A stretch of DNA of 64,000 bases from Marinobacter pelagius (lineage in GTDB: Bacteria; Pseudomonadota; Gammaproteobacteria; Pseudomonadales; Oleiphilaceae): contig NZ_QNRO01000005.1 of assembly GCF_003315345.1 (NCBI RefSeq), forward strand, positions 143,229 through 207,228. Reading direction: 5' to 3'. Positions 35,503-45,607 of the stretch are shown here, piece by piece (position 1 is the stretch's first letter; the number at the start of each line of letters is the position of its first letter). A model generated the notes under the pieces. That model did not search any database. It saw nothing but the letters and a program-made list of their open reading frames with translations, and was not told where the DNA came from. The position numbers were made by a program, and so were the translations under genes.

Positions 35503-36424
35503 AGATTTCCGCCAGTACCTTGTCTGCCCCCATGGCCAGCAGGTCTTCAGCGAGTTCCCGGCCCAGGCGTTCGCCCTCGCTCCGGGGTGCACGACCTTCC
35601 ACCCGGAAGATCTGCTCGCCGTTGACTGCGCCTACCAGGCCGCGCAACCAGAGCATATCTTCGTCTTCCAGCAATGCATAGGCGGCGATGGGTACCTGGC
35701 AGCCACCCTCCAGGCGACGGTTCAGTGCCCGCTCGGCACTGACCCGGTCCCACGTGTCGGTGTGGTTCAGGGGTGCGATCAGTTCCAGCAGTTCGGTGTC
35801 ATCCACGCGGCATTCGATACCGAGGGCACCCTGGCCAACGGCGGGCAGTGACACCGTGTCCGGCAGGCAGTAACGGATACGGTTGTGGAAGCCCAGGCGC
35901 TTGAGGCCGGAGCTTGCCAGCACAATGGCGTCGTATTCCTCGGCGTCGAGCTTCGCCAGCCGGGTATTCACATTGCCACGAAGGACCTTGATCTGCAGGT
36001 CGGGGCGGTAGGCCCGCAGCTGGGCTTCCCGGCGCAGGCTGGCGGTACCGACCACGGCACCGTCCGGGAGGGCATCCACGGTTTCGTACTTGTTGCTGAC
36101 GAAGGCATCGGTCGGATCCTCGCGCTCGCAGATGGCCACCAGTCCCAGGCCTTCCGGGAACTCCATGGGCACGTCTTTCATGGAATGCACGGCCAGGTCG
36201 GCGCGGCCATCGAGCATGGCTTCCTCGAGTTCCTTAACGAACAGTCCCTTGCCCCCGATCTTGGCCAGCGGCACATCCAGGATCTTGTCGCCCTGGGTCT
36301 TGATCTTGACCAGTTCCACGCTGACGTTGTCGTGCAGGCGCTCCAGTTCGGCCTTGATGTGTTCTGCCTGCCAGAGCGCAAGGGCGCTGCTGCGGGTTGC
36401 GATGCGAAGGGTACGTTTGGACAT
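35483..36424 (-). CDS. hemC: Hydroxymethylbilane synthase (porphobilinogen deaminase)
   Basis: Polymerises four porphobilinogens. The ATG at 36424 gives 313 residues beginning [20 protein letters not shown]; a GTG three codons earlier is possible. C242 in [12 protein letters not shown] binds the dipyrromethane cofactor, at the same number as in E. coli. Conserved KDVP, GTASLRR and RGNVNTRL motifs. It follows algR by 79 bases, the arrangement known from Pseudomonas. Confidence 0.96.
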   Translation of the reverse strand: MSKRTLRIATRSSALALWQAEHIKAELERLHDNVSVELVKIKTQGDKILDVPLAKIGGKGLFVKELEEAMLDGRADLAVHSMKDVPMEFPEGLGLVAICEREDPTDAFVSNKYETVDALPDGAVVGTASLRREAQLRAYRPDLQIKVLRGNVNTRLAKLDAEEYDAIVLASSGLKRLGFHNRIRYCLPDTVSLPAVGQGALGIECRVDDTELLELIAPLNHTDTWDRVSAERALNRRLEGGCQVPIAAYALLEDEDMLWLRGLVGAVNGEQIFRVEGRAPRSEGERLGRELAEDLLAMGADKVLAEIYGHTPR

Positions 36425-36503
36425 GGCACTCACTGTCGGTTGGGAAAATGTTCGCCAAGGTTAACGCGTGACGGCAGAAATGTCCCGTGGGGAAAAACCG
36501 CAG

Positions 36504-37283
36504 TCAGCCGGGCTGGTGCTCCTGCAACCACTGGCGCACATCGGCGGCGTGGCGTCGGCTGACTGCCAGACGCTCGGGCCTGTCCCGCAGGATGATCCGG
36601 CTCTGCCCTTCGGAGGTGCGCTCCAGTGCCTTGACGAAGCGCACGCCCACCAGGGTGTTGCGGTGAACCCTCAGAAGTTGGTCTGGATAACTGGCTTCCA
36701 GTTCCTTGAGGGTGTAGTCGGAGACCGTCTCACCACCCAGGTGGTGGATGGTGACGTACTTCTGGTCTGCCTCGCAGTAGAGAATGTCTGCCAGGTCGAT
36801 CAGCTCCGTGCCCCGGTGGGTCCGGACTGCCAGCTGGTCGTTACTCTGTCTGGTGTTGCCGACCAGCTGCTGGCGCTGGACCCGATTGACCCGGCCAACC
36901 CGTTCAAGGGCCTCGGCCAGGGCTTCCTTGCGCACCGGTTTCAACAGGTAGGCGGTGGCCTGCACGTCGAATGCCTGGATGGCGTAGTGATCGTAAGCCG
37001 TACAGAAAACCAGTGCTGGCGGGTGCTCCAGCTGGCTCAGGCGAGCCGCCGCCTCCATGCCGTCCATGCCCGGCATGCGGATATCCAGCAACAGGATGTC
37101 GGGCTCCAGTTCGGCGACCTGCTGCAGCGTGCTGTCGCCATCGGCGGCTTCACCACAGATGCGATAGCCGGGCAGGGCGTCAACCAGTCGCCGGAGGCGC
37201 TCCCTGGCCAGGGGCTCGTCATCGGCAATCAGGATATTCAGGTTGTGGTTGCCGTTTGCGGTCATGGTGTCTGGTCTGCTCAT
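36504..37283 (-). CDS. algR: LytTR response regulator AlgR
   Basis: A DNA-binding regulator which in Pseudomonas controls alginate, twitching and virulence genes. 259 residues: receiver domain (15-130) with acidic pair D21-D22 and phospho-acceptor D67 (LLLDIRMPGMDG), then a LytTR domain (about 150-252; ILYCEADQKYVTIHH, LLRVHRNTLV, LAVSRRHAADVR). Start M1 (37283) or M7 (37265); neither has a strong SD. Partner kinase algZ lies 13 bases upstream and hemC follows, the Pseudomonas order. Confidence 0.93.
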   Translation of the reverse strand: MSRPDTMTANGNHNLNILIADDEPLARERLRRLVDALPGYRICGEAADGDSTLQQVAELEPDILLLDIRMPGMDGMEAAARLSQLEHPPALVFCTAYDHYAIQAFDVQATAYLLKPVRKEALAEALERVGRVNRVQRQQLVGNTRQSNDQLAVRTHRGTELIDLADILYCEADQKYVTIHHLGGETVSDYTLKELEASYPDQLLRVHRNTLVGVRFVKALERTSEGQSRIILRDRPERLAVSRRHAADVRQWLQEHQPG

Positions 37284-37296
37284 AGGCGTTTGTTTA

Positions 37297-38388
37297 TTAC
37301 TGTTGGCTGGCTTTCCGCCGGGGCAGGCGCAGCGTCACGGTGTAGGTTTCGTGCTGCTGGCTGTGTTTGAGCACCGCAGGCTCGCCGAACAGCGCCTGCA
37401 ACCGTGACTGGATATTCGCCAGCGCAATGCGGTTACCCCGGTGGCGACGCTGGTCCTGTTCCGGTTTCGGATTCTGCACCATAAGGTAGACAAACTCACC
37501 TCGTGCGGAAATCTCGATCCGGACGGTGCCCCCTTCCGGCCGTGGCTGGATGCCATGGTAGATGGCGTTCTCGATCAGCGGCTGCAGGGTGAGGGGCGGA
37601 ACGGCCTGGCGCTCCAGTCCCGGGCTGACGGCCCAGTCCACCTGCAGGCGCTCGCCCAGGCGCAGGCTTTCGATGGCCAGGTAACGACGACACAGTTCCA
37701 GCTCCCGGGCCAGCGGGATCAGCTGGTCGGAGGTGCGCAGGCTGGCCCGGAACAGTTCGGAGAGGTCCAGCACCGCCTCTTCGGCCTGTTCGGGGCGGGT
37801 GGCAATCAGGCTGGCGATGGTGTTCATGCTGTTGAACAGGAAATGTGGCTGGATCCGGGCCTGAAGCGCCGCCAGCCGGGCCCCCATCTCGGCTTCCCGC
37901 TGGGCCTGCCACTGGTGCTGGAGGTAGAAGTAGCGCAACACCATGAGCACGATCAACAGCGCCACCAGAAGTTTCTTGGCAATGCCCTGCCACTTGGTGA
38001 CGCCGGGCTCGGGATGCAGGACCCGATCGGCAAACAGGCTGAAGGCGAGGACGTCGGCGAGCACAATGGCAACGATAAGCAGGGTCGAGCGGGTGACCGT
38101 CATCCGCGCCAGGCGGCTGCGCAGCAGGCAGATCAGGGCGGCGCTGGTGAGGGTGGTCCACTGGACGAACAGGGACAGCAGGCCGAAATAGTTCCAGTCG
38201 ATCCAGCCGGTCTCGGTCTGCACGATCGACAGAACCAGCACGAACAGTTCGCTGGTGACCAGAAGCAGGAATACGGCCCGGACCCGGCACAGGTCCGGGA
38301 CAAAGAAATCATGACTGCTCACACTTTTGTCGCCGTTCAGGGGTGTCTCCTTTGCACCGGTCAGAATGCTATAATCCCGCCACATCAA
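37297..38388 (-). CDS. algZ: LytS-type sensor histidine kinase AlgZ/FimS
   Basis: An inner-membrane partner of AlgR. Up to 363 residues: several transmembrane helices (about 36-155 in four segments) and a HisKA-like LytS domain with H182 (QARIQPHFLFNSMNTIASL), then an HATPase domain (LQPLIENAIYHG, ALANIQSRL). The upstream end is uncertain: the frame opens at TTG 38388 and ATG 38385, inside the argH promoter region, while a later GTG (38322) just before HDFFVPDLC gives a start nearer the family norm. Divergent from argH. Confidence 0.9.
   Translation of the reverse strand: MMWRDYSILTGAKETPLNGDKSVSSHDFFVPDLCRVRAVFLLLVTSELFVLVLSIVQTETGWIDWNYFGLLSLFVQWTTLTSAALICLLRSRLARMTVTRSTLLIVAIVLADVLAFSLFADRVLHPEPGVTKWQGIAKKLLVALLIVLMVLRYFYLQHQWQAQREAEMGARLAALQARIQPHFLFNSMNTIASLIATRPEQAEEAVLDLSELFRASLRTSDQLIPLARELELCRRYLAIESLRLGERLQVDWAVSPGLERQAVPPLTLQPLIENAIYHGIQPRPEGGTVRIEISARGEFVYLMVQNPKPEQDQRRHRGNRIALANIQSRLQALFGEPAVLKHSQQHETYTVTLRLPRRKASQQ
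38370..38375 (+). promoter_or_regulatory. -10 box of argH
   Basis: A perfect TATAAT, 65 bases before the argH ATG. The -35 is not obvious; TTGCAC (38352-38357) is too close. The box lies within the first codons of the longest algZ frame on the other strand, which argues for a shorter algZ. Confidence 0.5.
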
Positions 38389-38440
38389 ATGTACCCGTTG
38401 CCCGCAGATGATGCCGGGCCGTCAGCAGGAAAGATAGACC

Positions 38441-39850
38441 ATGACGGATCAGAAAAAGTCTGACCAGACCACATCCTCCGAAAAACCCTGGGGCGGGCGC
38501 TTCAGCGAGCCCACTGATGCCTTTGTCGAGCGCTTCACCGCGTCCGTGGGTTTTGACCAGCGCCTGTATCACCACGACATCACCGGTTCCATCGCCCACG
38601 CCACCATGCTGGCGGAAGTGGGTGTGCTCACTACCGAGGAGCGGGACCAGATCATCGAGGGGCTGAAGGGTGTGAAGGCCGACATCGAGGCCGGCAACTT
38701 CGAGTGGTCCGTGAGCCTTGAAGACGTGCACATGAACGTCGAGGCACGGCTGACCGATCGCATCGGCATCACCGGCAAGAAGCTGCACACCGGCCGCAGC
38801 CGGAATGACCAGGTGGCCACTGACATCCGCCTGTACCTGCGCGACGAGATCGATGTCATCGCCGAAGAACTCAACCGCCTGCAAACCGGCCTGCTGGACC
38901 TGGCCGAGCGTGAGGCCGATACCATCATGCCCGGTTTCACCCACCTGCAGACCGCCCAGCCGGTCACCTTCGGCCATCACCTGCTGGCCTGGTACGAGAT
39001 GCTGGTCCGCGATGGTGAGCGCCTGCAGGACTGCCGCAAGCGGGTCAACGTGATGCCCCTGGGCGCCGCTGCCCTGGCGGGCACCACCTATCCCATCGAC
39101 CGGGACATGACTGCCCGGCTGCTGGGCTTCGACCGGCCGACCGAGAACAGCCTGGATTCGGTCAGTGACCGGGACTTCGCCATCGAGTTCTGCAGTTTCG
39201 CGGCGCTGCTGATGACCCACCTGTCCCGTTTCAGCGAGGAACTGGTGCTGTGGACCTCCGCCCAGTTCGATTTCATCGACCTGCCGGACCGCTTCTGCAC
39301 CGGTTCTTCCATCATGCCCCAGAAGAAGAACCCGGATGTGCCGGAGCTGGTGCGCGGCAAAACGGGCCGGGTCAATGGTCACCTGATCAGCCTGCTGACC
39401 CTGATGAAGAGCCAGCCGCTGGCCTACAACAAGGACAACCAGGAAGACAAGGAGCCGCTGTTCGATACCGTCGATACCATCAAGGGCTGCCTGAAGGCCT
39501 ACGCCGACATGATTCCGGCGATCCGCGCCAAGGCGGACAACATGCGGGTGGCGGCCAAGCGCGGTTTCTCCACTGCCACCGACCTCGCGGATTACCTGGT
39601 CAAGAAAGGTGTGCCGTTCCGGGATGCCCACGAGATCGTTGGCAAGTCGGTGGCCTTTGGTGTGGCGGAAGGTCGTGACCTGTCAGAGATGACCCTGGAA
39701 GAGTTGCGCCAGTTCTCGGACGTGATCGGTGAGGACGTATTCGATGTGCTCACCCTTGAAGGCTCGGTCCAGGCCCGCAACCATCTGGGTGGCACGGCGC
39801 CGGAGCAGGTGCGGGCCGCTGTCGCCCGGGCCCGCAAGCTGCTGGGCTGA
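38441..39850 (+). CDS. argH: Argininosuccinate lyase
   Basis: The last step of arginine synthesis: splits argininosuccinate into arginine and fumarate. 469 residues. N-terminal [52 protein letters not shown], and the superfamily signature [12 protein letters not shown]. Standard length. SD AGGAAAG precedes the ATG. Divergent from algZ, convergent with the GGDEF-EAL gene 23 bases beyond its stop. Confidence 0.97.
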   Translation: MTDQKKSDQTTSSEKPWGGRFSEPTDAFVERFTASVGFDQRLYHHDITGSIAHATMLAEVGVLTTEERDQIIEGLKGVKADIEAGNFEWSVSLEDVHMNVEARLTDRIGITGKKLHTGRSRNDQVATDIRLYLRDEIDVIAEELNRLQTGLLDLAEREADTIMPGFTHLQTAQPVTFGHHLLAWYEMLVRDGERLQDCRKRVNVMPLGAAALAGTTYPIDRDMTARLLGFDRPTENSLDSVSDRDFAIEFCSFAALLMTHLSRFSEELVLWTSAQFDFIDLPDRFCTGSSIMPQKKNPDVPELVRGKTGRVNGHLISLLTLMKSQPLAYNKDNQEDKEPLFDTVDTIKGCLKAYADMIPAIRAKADNMRVAAKRGFSTATDLADYLVKKGVPFRDAHEIVGKSVAFGVAEGRDLSEMTLEELRQFSDVIGEDVFDVLTLEGSVQARNHLGGTAPEQVRAAVARARKLLG

Positions 39851-39872
39851 ACGGGGATATCCGGTGTCTGGC

Positions 39873-42314
39873 TCAGCCGCCCGGGTGACCGGATGAGAGA
39901 CCGATCACCCCCGGTGTCAGGTCCTCCAGTGGCCGGGGATCTTCCAGATGGGAGCCCTGGCCGAAATGAATCCCGAGGGTCCTCACTCTGCGGAGGGTGT
40001 GGTCGCTTTCAATGTGGGTGGCGACCGTGGTTTTACCCGCCGCCTCGGCAATCCGGTGCAAGGCTTCCACCATGACCTGTTGCACCGGATCCTCCTCCAG
40101 TTTTTCCATCATCCGGCGGTCCAGCTTGATGATATCCACCGGCAGTTTTGCCGCCAGGCTGTAGCTTTCCACCGAGGCGCCTGCTCCTTCCAGTGCCACC
40201 CGGCAGCCAATCTTGTGCAGGGCATCACACAGGATGGCAACGTCGTCCGGATACTGGGTAGCGTGTTCCTCTCGGATTTCCAGGCAAAAATATTCCGGCG
40301 AGAACGGCGAGTTGGCCAGTTCGCCTTCGAGGAAGTCGGGAAAGGTGTCATCAAGCACGCTGGTGATGGAGAGGTTGAAGCCACAATACTTGATGCGCGG
40401 CTCCAGCAGCTCGTGTTGCGACAGCCAGTCCAGGGTCTGGCGGATCACCTGGCGGTCCAGGCGCTTGGCCAGGTCAAAGCGTTCGGTGACCGGCAGGAAC
40501 TGGTCCGGTTGGAGCTGGCTTTGACCATCCCGGAGAGCCGGGATGCGGCACAGGATCTCGATATGGTCGCCCCAGGTCGCGCTGGCGACAGGTTTCAACG
40601 CCTGGTATTCCAGTAGCAGCCGATCGTTGTCCAGGGCTTCCCGGATCTGATCCAGCCGTTGGGCAATCAGGTTTTCATCGATGTTGGAGGCAATCGCCCG
40701 GGCGGTGTGAATCCGGTTGCGTCCGGACGTCTTGGCGGTATGGCACAGGTCCGCGGCCTGGGTCAGCAGCTTTTCCGGATCCCCGGGAAATTCTTTCTCC
40801 ATCACCAGCAGCCCGCCGCTGACGGTGGTCTGCAGCATGCTTCCCTGCCATTCGAAGACAAAGCCGCGCACCAGCTCCCGGATATCGTCGGCAATCTTGC
40901 GGGCCCGGGGCTCGGGGCAGTTCTCGATGAGCAATACAAAGGTATCGCCGGATAACCGGGCCAGGGCATCCCGTTGCCGTATCCTCACCCCGAGATTGCC
41001 GGCCAGCTCCCTCAGGTAGCGGTCGCAGGTACCGCTGCCGGCGGTTTCGTTGAAGCGGTTGAAATCGTCCAGGTCCAGGTAAAGCAGGCTGTCGACGCTG
41101 TCCCGGTGGGTTTTCTGCTCCAGGGTCCGCAGCAGGCGGGCCAGGAATTCCCGGCGATTCATCAGGCCGGTGACCGGGTCACGGCGGATCCGGTCACCGG
41201 CTTCGCTCTGGCTGATCCGGGTGTGGGTGTTGCGGCCAACGTGAACGGCGCCGAGGATGTCGCCCTGAGCGCTGGTCAGGCGCTGGTAGTGGAATTCGTG
41301 GATCGGCAGTTCGCGATTCTGGTGGGCCAGGGGCATCTCCACCACGAAGCTGCCCCGCTCGAACGCCCGCTGCCAGAGCCGCTCGATCAACCGGCGTTCG
41401 TTCGGATGCTCCCGGAGCAGTTCTCTGAGATTGTCGCCGGCGGCAGGTGCTTTGCCGAAGGTCTGGGCAAACTGGCTGGCGTAGGCCTGATTGCAGTGCA
41501 GGAGGGTCAGCCGGGTGTCCACCGCTGCCACCAGGTCGGGGGTTGCCTGGCCGGTGGCTTCCAGCAGCCGATGGCAATGGTCCAGAGCTTTTTCCTGTTC
41601 CATGATCGCGGTGCGATCCACCAGGGTGCCGACCAGTCGGTGGATGCGCCCCCCCTTGCGCAGTGCCCGGCCATCCAGGGTCATGCGGCACTGCTTCTGT
41701 CGTGCTGTCAGCACATTCAGTTCCAGGGAAAACGGCTGGCCGGTGCGCATGCAACGCCGGAACAGGGCCCGCACCCTGGACTGGCCCGCCTGGCAGTAGA
41801 ACAGCGCCTGTTCCGGCGTGATGTCCAGGCCCGGCCGCAGCTCCAACAACTGGTAGATGCCTTCACTCCAGGTCATCTCGTTGCTGGTGATGTCCAGTTC
41901 CCAGAGTCCGAACCGGGCAAGGTTTTCAGCGGATTTGAGCAGGCACGGATCCACGCGGGAGGCATCGGCGAGGGCAATGGTGGCCCGGGCCGCCTGGTCG
42001 GAGTCGTGGATGGCCTGCTTGAGACTGAGCTGGGCGGTAAAGAAAAAGCCTTCCCGGTGCCGGAAGGTCACCAGAATGTGCTGCCCGCCCTCGATCTGAT
42101 GGCGGTTTACCGGTGCAAACGGGTCGTCCTGGCGGGAAGCCAGGATGCGATGGACCGGCTGCCCCACCAGCTCCCCGGCCTCGTATCCCAGGACGGCTTC
42201 GGACTGGTGATCAACCTGCACCACGGTGCCTTCGTCGTCGATTCTCAGCAGCGTCTGGCGACCATCCTGTGGTGTCTGGTCTGGCCGGTAGCGGCGAATC
42301 ACGAATTCTTTCAC
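39873..42314 (-). CDS. PAS-GGDEF-EAL protein with both catalytic domains degenerate
   Basis: 813 residues: PAS-like sensory domains (about 18-115, 130-240 and 250-360), GGDEF domain (about 375-540) whose signature is SGDTF (455-459), and EAL domain (about 548-795) with E586-I-L in place of EAL and LEGAGAS (708-714) where the metal-binding LDDFGTG should be. The loss of both aspartates argues against phosphodiesterase activity, and SGDTF against cyclase activity. It may bind c-di-GMP as a receptor, in the manner of FimX or LapD; the FimX likeness is hypothesis. Convergent with argH; lptM lies 142 bases upstream, divergent. Confidence 0.88.
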   Translation of the reverse strand: MKEFVIRRYRPDQTPQDGRQTLLRIDDEGTVVQVDHQSEAVLGYEAGELVGQPVHRILASRQDDPFAPVNRHQIEGGQHILVTFRHREGFFFTAQLSLKQAIHDSDQAARATIALADASRVDPCLLKSAENLARFGLWELDITSNEMTWSEGIYQLLELRPGLDITPEQALFYCQAGQSRVRALFRRCMRTGQPFSLELNVLTARQKQCRMTLDGRALRKGGRIHRLVGTLVDRTAIMEQEKALDHCHRLLEATGQATPDLVAAVDTRLTLLHCNQAYASQFAQTFGKAPAAGDNLRELLREHPNERRLIERLWQRAFERGSFVVEMPLAHQNRELPIHEFHYQRLTSAQGDILGAVHVGRNTHTRISQSEAGDRIRRDPVTGLMNRREFLARLLRTLEQKTHRDSVDSLLYLDLDDFNRFNETAGSGTCDRYLRELAGNLGVRIRQRDALARLSGDTFVLLIENCPEPRARKIADDIRELVRGFVFEWQGSMLQTTVSGGLLVMEKEFPGDPEKLLTQAADLCHTAKTSGRNRIHTARAIASNIDENLIAQRLDQIREALDNDRLLLEYQALKPVASATWGDHIEILCRIPALRDGQSQLQPDQFLPVTERFDLAKRLDRQVIRQTLDWLSQHELLEPRIKYCGFNLSITSVLDDTFPDFLEGELANSPFSPEYFCLEIREEHATQYPDDVAILCDALHKIGCRVALEGAGASVESYSLAAKLPVDIIKLDRRMMEKLEEDPVQQVMVEALHRIAEAAGKTTVATHIESDHTLRRVRTLGIHFGQGSHLEDPRPLEDLTPGVIGLSSGHPGG

Positions 42315-42456
42315 GTGCGGGTAGCCTCAGGTGTAGGACAGTGGCTCCATGATACTGATACTGCCATGGAAAAGAAGCTCCGGGTCCGGTGCAGTGTCTC
42401 GCCCGCTGCCATGGGTGTCAGGTATACTGCGCCAAAGCAACTTTCCGGGGGCGCCC

Positions 42457-42627
42457 ATGCCTTTTCGACTTTTTGCGATTTTCAGCCTCGTGTTTACCCT
42501 GTTGCTGGCAGGCTGTGGCCAGAAGGGCCCGTTGTACCGCGACCAGGGTGGAACCACGGCCAGCGAGGCGGTCCGGGCCGTGACCGACGGCCAGGCCGAG
42601 GAAGACCGTGAACAGAGTGATAACTGA
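42457..42627 (+). CDS. lptM: Small lipoprotein LptM (LppL/YifL family)
   Basis: 56 residues from the ATG at 42457 after GGGGG. Signal peptide with lipobox LLAGC (C20), then the family hallmark GQKGPLYRD. LptM assists maturation of the LPS transporter LptD at the outer membrane. It heads the conserved run lptM-lysA-dapF-DUF484-xerC. The longer frame from 42349 runs into unlikely sequence. Confidence 0.92.
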   Translation: MPFRLFAIFSLVFTLLLAGCGQKGPLYRDQGGTTASEAVRAVTDGQAEEDREQSDN

Positions 42628-42662
42628 GCAACCGCGTACCCGCTTAACGAATCAGGACATCC

Positions 42663-43913
42663 ATGGACCACTTCAACTACCGTAACGGCGAGCTCTACGC
42701 CGAAGACGTCCCTGTCTCCGAAATCGCCGAGCGCTTCGGCACGCCGGCCTACATCTATTCCCGGGCCACCCTTGAGCGCCATTACCGGGCCTACGACGAC
42801 GCCCTGGAGGGTCGTCCGCACCTGGTGTGCTATGCGGTCAAGGCCAACAGCAACCTGGCGGTACTGAATGTGCTGGCCCGTCTGGGTGCCGGTTTCGATA
42901 TCGTGTCTGCGGGTGAGCTGGAGCGGGTGCTCCGGGCCGGCGGCGAGGCCGGCAAGGTGGTGTTCTCCGGCGTCGGCAAGCAGGAGTGGGAAATGAAGCG
43001 TGCCCTGGAAGCGGGGGTACGTTGCTTCAACGTGGAATCAGACACCGAACTGGACCGCCTGAACCAGGTGGCTGGCGAGCTGGGGGTTAAGGCTCCGATC
43101 TCTTTGCGGGTCAACCCCGATGTCGATGCCGGGACCCATCCCTACATTTCCACCGGTCTGAAAGAGAACAAGTTCGGCATCGATATCGCCGAGGCGCCGC
43201 AGGTCTATGCCCGGGCCGCGGCCCTGCCGAACCTGGAAATCCACGGTGTGGATTGTCATATCGGGTCCCAGCTGACTTCGGTATCGCCGTTCCTGGATGC
43301 CCTGGACCGGGTGCTGGCGCTGATCGATGCCCTGGCCGAGCAGGGTATCCGGATCCGCCACCTGGACATGGGCGGTGGCCTGGGTGTGACCTATGACCAG
43401 GAGCAACCGCCACAGCCGTCAGATTATGTGAAGGCCCTGGCGGAACGCCTGGGTGACCGTAAGCTGGAGCTGATCCTGGAGCCGGGGCGCTCGATCGCCG
43501 CCAACGCCGGGATTCTGGTGACCCGCGTCGAATTTCTGAAGTGCACCGAACACCGCAATTTCGCCATCATCGATGCCGCCATGAACGACCTGATTCGTCC
43601 GGCCCTGTATAGCGCCTGGCAGTCCATCATTCCGGTCCGGCCACACCAGGACGGCGAAGAGAAAGCCTGGGACCTGGTGGGGCCCGTGTGTGAAACCGGG
43701 GATTTCCTGGGCAAGGACCGGCAGTTACGGTTGCAGCCGGGAGACCTGCTGGCGGTTCGCTCCGCTGGCGCCTATGGTTTTGTTATGAGCTCCAATTACA
43801 ACACCCGCAACCGTCCCCCCGAGCTGATGGTGGACGGTGACCAGGTTCACGTGGTTCGTCGCCGGGAAACCCTGGAGGACCAGCTTGCCCCTGAAAGTTG
43901 TCTGCCGGAATGA
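42663..43913 (+). CDS. lysA: Diaminopimelate decarboxylase
   Basis: A PLP enzyme converting meso-diaminopimelate to lysine. 416 residues. K60 in CYAVKANSN forms the PLP aldimine. [24 protein letters not shown] and [11 protein letters not shown] (active-site Cys from the partner subunit) are present. 35 bases behind lptM and just before dapF. Confidence 0.97.
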   Translation: MDHFNYRNGELYAEDVPVSEIAERFGTPAYIYSRATLERHYRAYDDALEGRPHLVCYAVKANSNLAVLNVLARLGAGFDIVSAGELERVLRAGGEAGKVVFSGVGKQEWEMKRALEAGVRCFNVESDTELDRLNQVAGELGVKAPISLRVNPDVDAGTHPYISTGLKENKFGIDIAEAPQVYARAAALPNLEIHGVDCHIGSQLTSVSPFLDALDRVLALIDALAEQGIRIRHLDMGGGLGVTYDQEQPPQPSDYVKALAERLGDRKLELILEPGRSIAANAGILVTRVEFLKCTEHRNFAIIDAAMNDLIRPALYSAWQSIIPVRPHQDGEEKAWDLVGPVCETGDFLGKDRQLRLQPGDLLAVRSAGAYGFVMSSNYNTRNRPPELMVDGDQVHVVRRRETLEDQLAPESCLPE

Positions 43914-43927
43914 CCAGGGAACAGGAG

Positions 43928-44842
43928 ATGAGTCAGCAGCGACGCAGCCAGGGTCCAGCCCTCCGGTTCACCAAGATGCATGGCCTGGGCAACGACTTCA
44001 TGGTGGTGGACGCCATCAGCCAGCCCTTCCGGCTGCGTCCGGAGATGATCCGGGAACTGGCGGACCGGAATTTCGGTATTGGCTTCGATCAGTTGCTCGT
44101 GGTTGAGCCTCCCGGCCTGCCGGACGTGGATTTCCGTTACCGGATTTTCAATGCCGACGGTTCGGAAGTGGAGCAGTGTGGCAACGGTGCCCGCTGCTTC
44201 GCGCGGTTCGTGCGGGACCAGCGCCTGACCAACAAGAAGGTCATCCGGGTCCAGACCGCCGGGGGTGTAATCGAGCTGCGGGTCGGGAAGGACGGCATGG
44301 TCATGGTCAACATGGGCGTGCCTGAACTCAATCCGCCGGCAATCCCGTTTGCCGCCGACTGTCGAAAGGATGTTTACACCGTGGATGTGGACGGCCAGAC
44401 CGTGGAGCTCAGTGCGGTCTCCATGGGTAACCCCCACGGCGTGCTGGTGGTGGATGACGTCGACACGGCGCCGGTGGAAACCCTGGGGCCGTTGCTGGAA
44501 CGCCACCCCCGTTTCCCGGCCCGGGCCAACATCGGGTTCCTGCAGATCCTCGATCGTGGCCATGCCCGTTTGCGGGTGTTCGAACGGGGCTCCGGCGAGA
44601 CCCTGGCCTGCGGCAGTGGTGCCTGCGCCGCGGTGGTGGCCGGCAATATCCGGGGCTTGCTCGACCAGCGGGTGGAAGTGGAGTTGCGCGGTGGCAAGCT
44701 GGTCATCGAATGGCAGGGTGAGGGGGCGCCTGTTATGATGGAAGGCCCTGCGACAACAGTGTTTGAAGGGCAGTTGCGACTGCCAGGTGACAACCATACC
44801 CGCCGCCGCAAGAGCGGTCGTTCCAACAGACAACGGTCCTGA
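43928..44842 (+). CDS. dapF: Diaminopimelate epimerase
   Basis: Interconverts LL- and meso-diaminopimelate without cofactor, using two cysteines: C84 (EQCGNGARC) and C228 ([12 protein letters not shown]). The start ATG 43928 (304 residues) has AGGGA at 7 bases; an ATG at 43910 overlapping the lysA stop by ATGA is a real alternative. A basic tail ([14 protein letters not shown]) extends beyond the usual end. Confidence 0.95.
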   Translation: MSQQRRSQGPALRFTKMHGLGNDFMVVDAISQPFRLRPEMIRELADRNFGIGFDQLLVVEPPGLPDVDFRYRIFNADGSEVEQCGNGARCFARFVRDQRLTNKKVIRVQTAGGVIELRVGKDGMVMVNMGVPELNPPAIPFAADCRKDVYTVDVDGQTVELSAVSMGNPHGVLVVDDVDTAPVETLGPLLERHPRFPARANIGFLQILDRGHARLRVFERGSGETLACGSGACAAVVAGNIRGLLDQRVEVELRGGKLVIEWQGEGAPVMMEGPATTVFEGQLRLPGDNHTRRRKSGRSNRQRS

Positions 44843-44859
44843 CAGCCCGGGAGAACGCG

Positions 44860-45606
44860 ATGACAGAGCAGACGGTCCGCAAGAAGGCCGAAGACCTCAC
44901 GCCAGAACAGGTGGCCGACTACCTGAGGGCCAATCCTGACTTCTTTGTTGAGCAGGATGAGTTGTTGCGCAGCCTGACCCTGCCCCATGACAGCGGGCGC
45001 GCCATCTCGCTGGTGGAGCGACAGGTGCATCTGTTCCGCGAGCAGCGCGATACCCTGCGCCGGGAACTGGTTGAACTGGTCTCCATTGCCCGCCATAACG
45101 ACCGACTGTTCGAGAAAAGCAAGCGGCTGCTGATGCAGGTGATCGAGGCCCGCACCCTCAACGACATGGCCGCGGCCATCGATGACTCCATCCGGGGCGA
45201 TTTTGGCCTGGATGCCGCCTCGGTCCTGCTGTTCACCGATCAGGACCTGCCGGAAGCGTCCCAGGGTGCTTTACACGTGGTCGGTCCGGAGCGGGCCCGG
45301 GAACGGTTAGGCATGCTGCTGGACGGCGAGCGGGCGGTCTGTGGCCAGTTCCGGGAGAGCGAGCGGGAGTTCCTGTTCCCGGACCGGGAAGAGCCGATTG
45401 CCTCGGTTGCCCTGGTGCCCCTGCGTCGGGAGGAACTGGTGGGCGTGTTTGCGGTGGGAAGCTGCCAGCCCGGCTACTTCGATCAGAGCATGGGGTCGTT
45501 GTTCCTGAGTTACATCAGCGACACCCTGAGCCGCCTGCTGCCTCCCATGATCCAGCGCCACACCGGCGGTGCGCCGGTGACCGATATCACCGCGGAGTCC
45601 CGATAG
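44860..45606 (+). CDS. DUF484 family protein
   Basis: 248 residues with a GAF-like fold. The conserved start AEDLTPEQVADYLRANPDFF, followed by SLVERQVHLFREQRDTLRRELVELV (coiled coil, about 45-75), is diagnostic for DUF484. It always sits between dapF and xerC in related genomes, as here (17-base and 1-base gaps). Function is unknown. Confidence 0.93.
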   Translation: MTEQTVRKKAEDLTPEQVADYLRANPDFFVEQDELLRSLTLPHDSGRAISLVERQVHLFREQRDTLRRELVELVSIARHNDRLFEKSKRLLMQVIEARTLNDMAAAIDDSIRGDFGLDAASVLLFTDQDLPEASQGALHVVGPERARERLGMLLDGERAVCGQFRESEREFLFPDREEPIASVALVPLRREELVGVFAVGSCQPGYFDQSMGSLFLSYISDTLSRLLPPMIQRHTGGAPVTDITAESR

Positions 45607-45607
45607 C

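Noticed and set aside
36504..38388. Calling algZ-algR a generic LytS/LytTR pair
   Set aside because: The following hemC-hemD-hemX-hemY and divergent argH reproduce the Pseudomonas algZR locus, so the specific names are better supported.
40974..42611. 545-residue plus-strand ORF opposite the degenerate GGDEF-EAL gene
   Set aside because: Antisense to a protein with recognisable PAS, GGDEF and EAL domains. The ORF itself has no domain and no SD.
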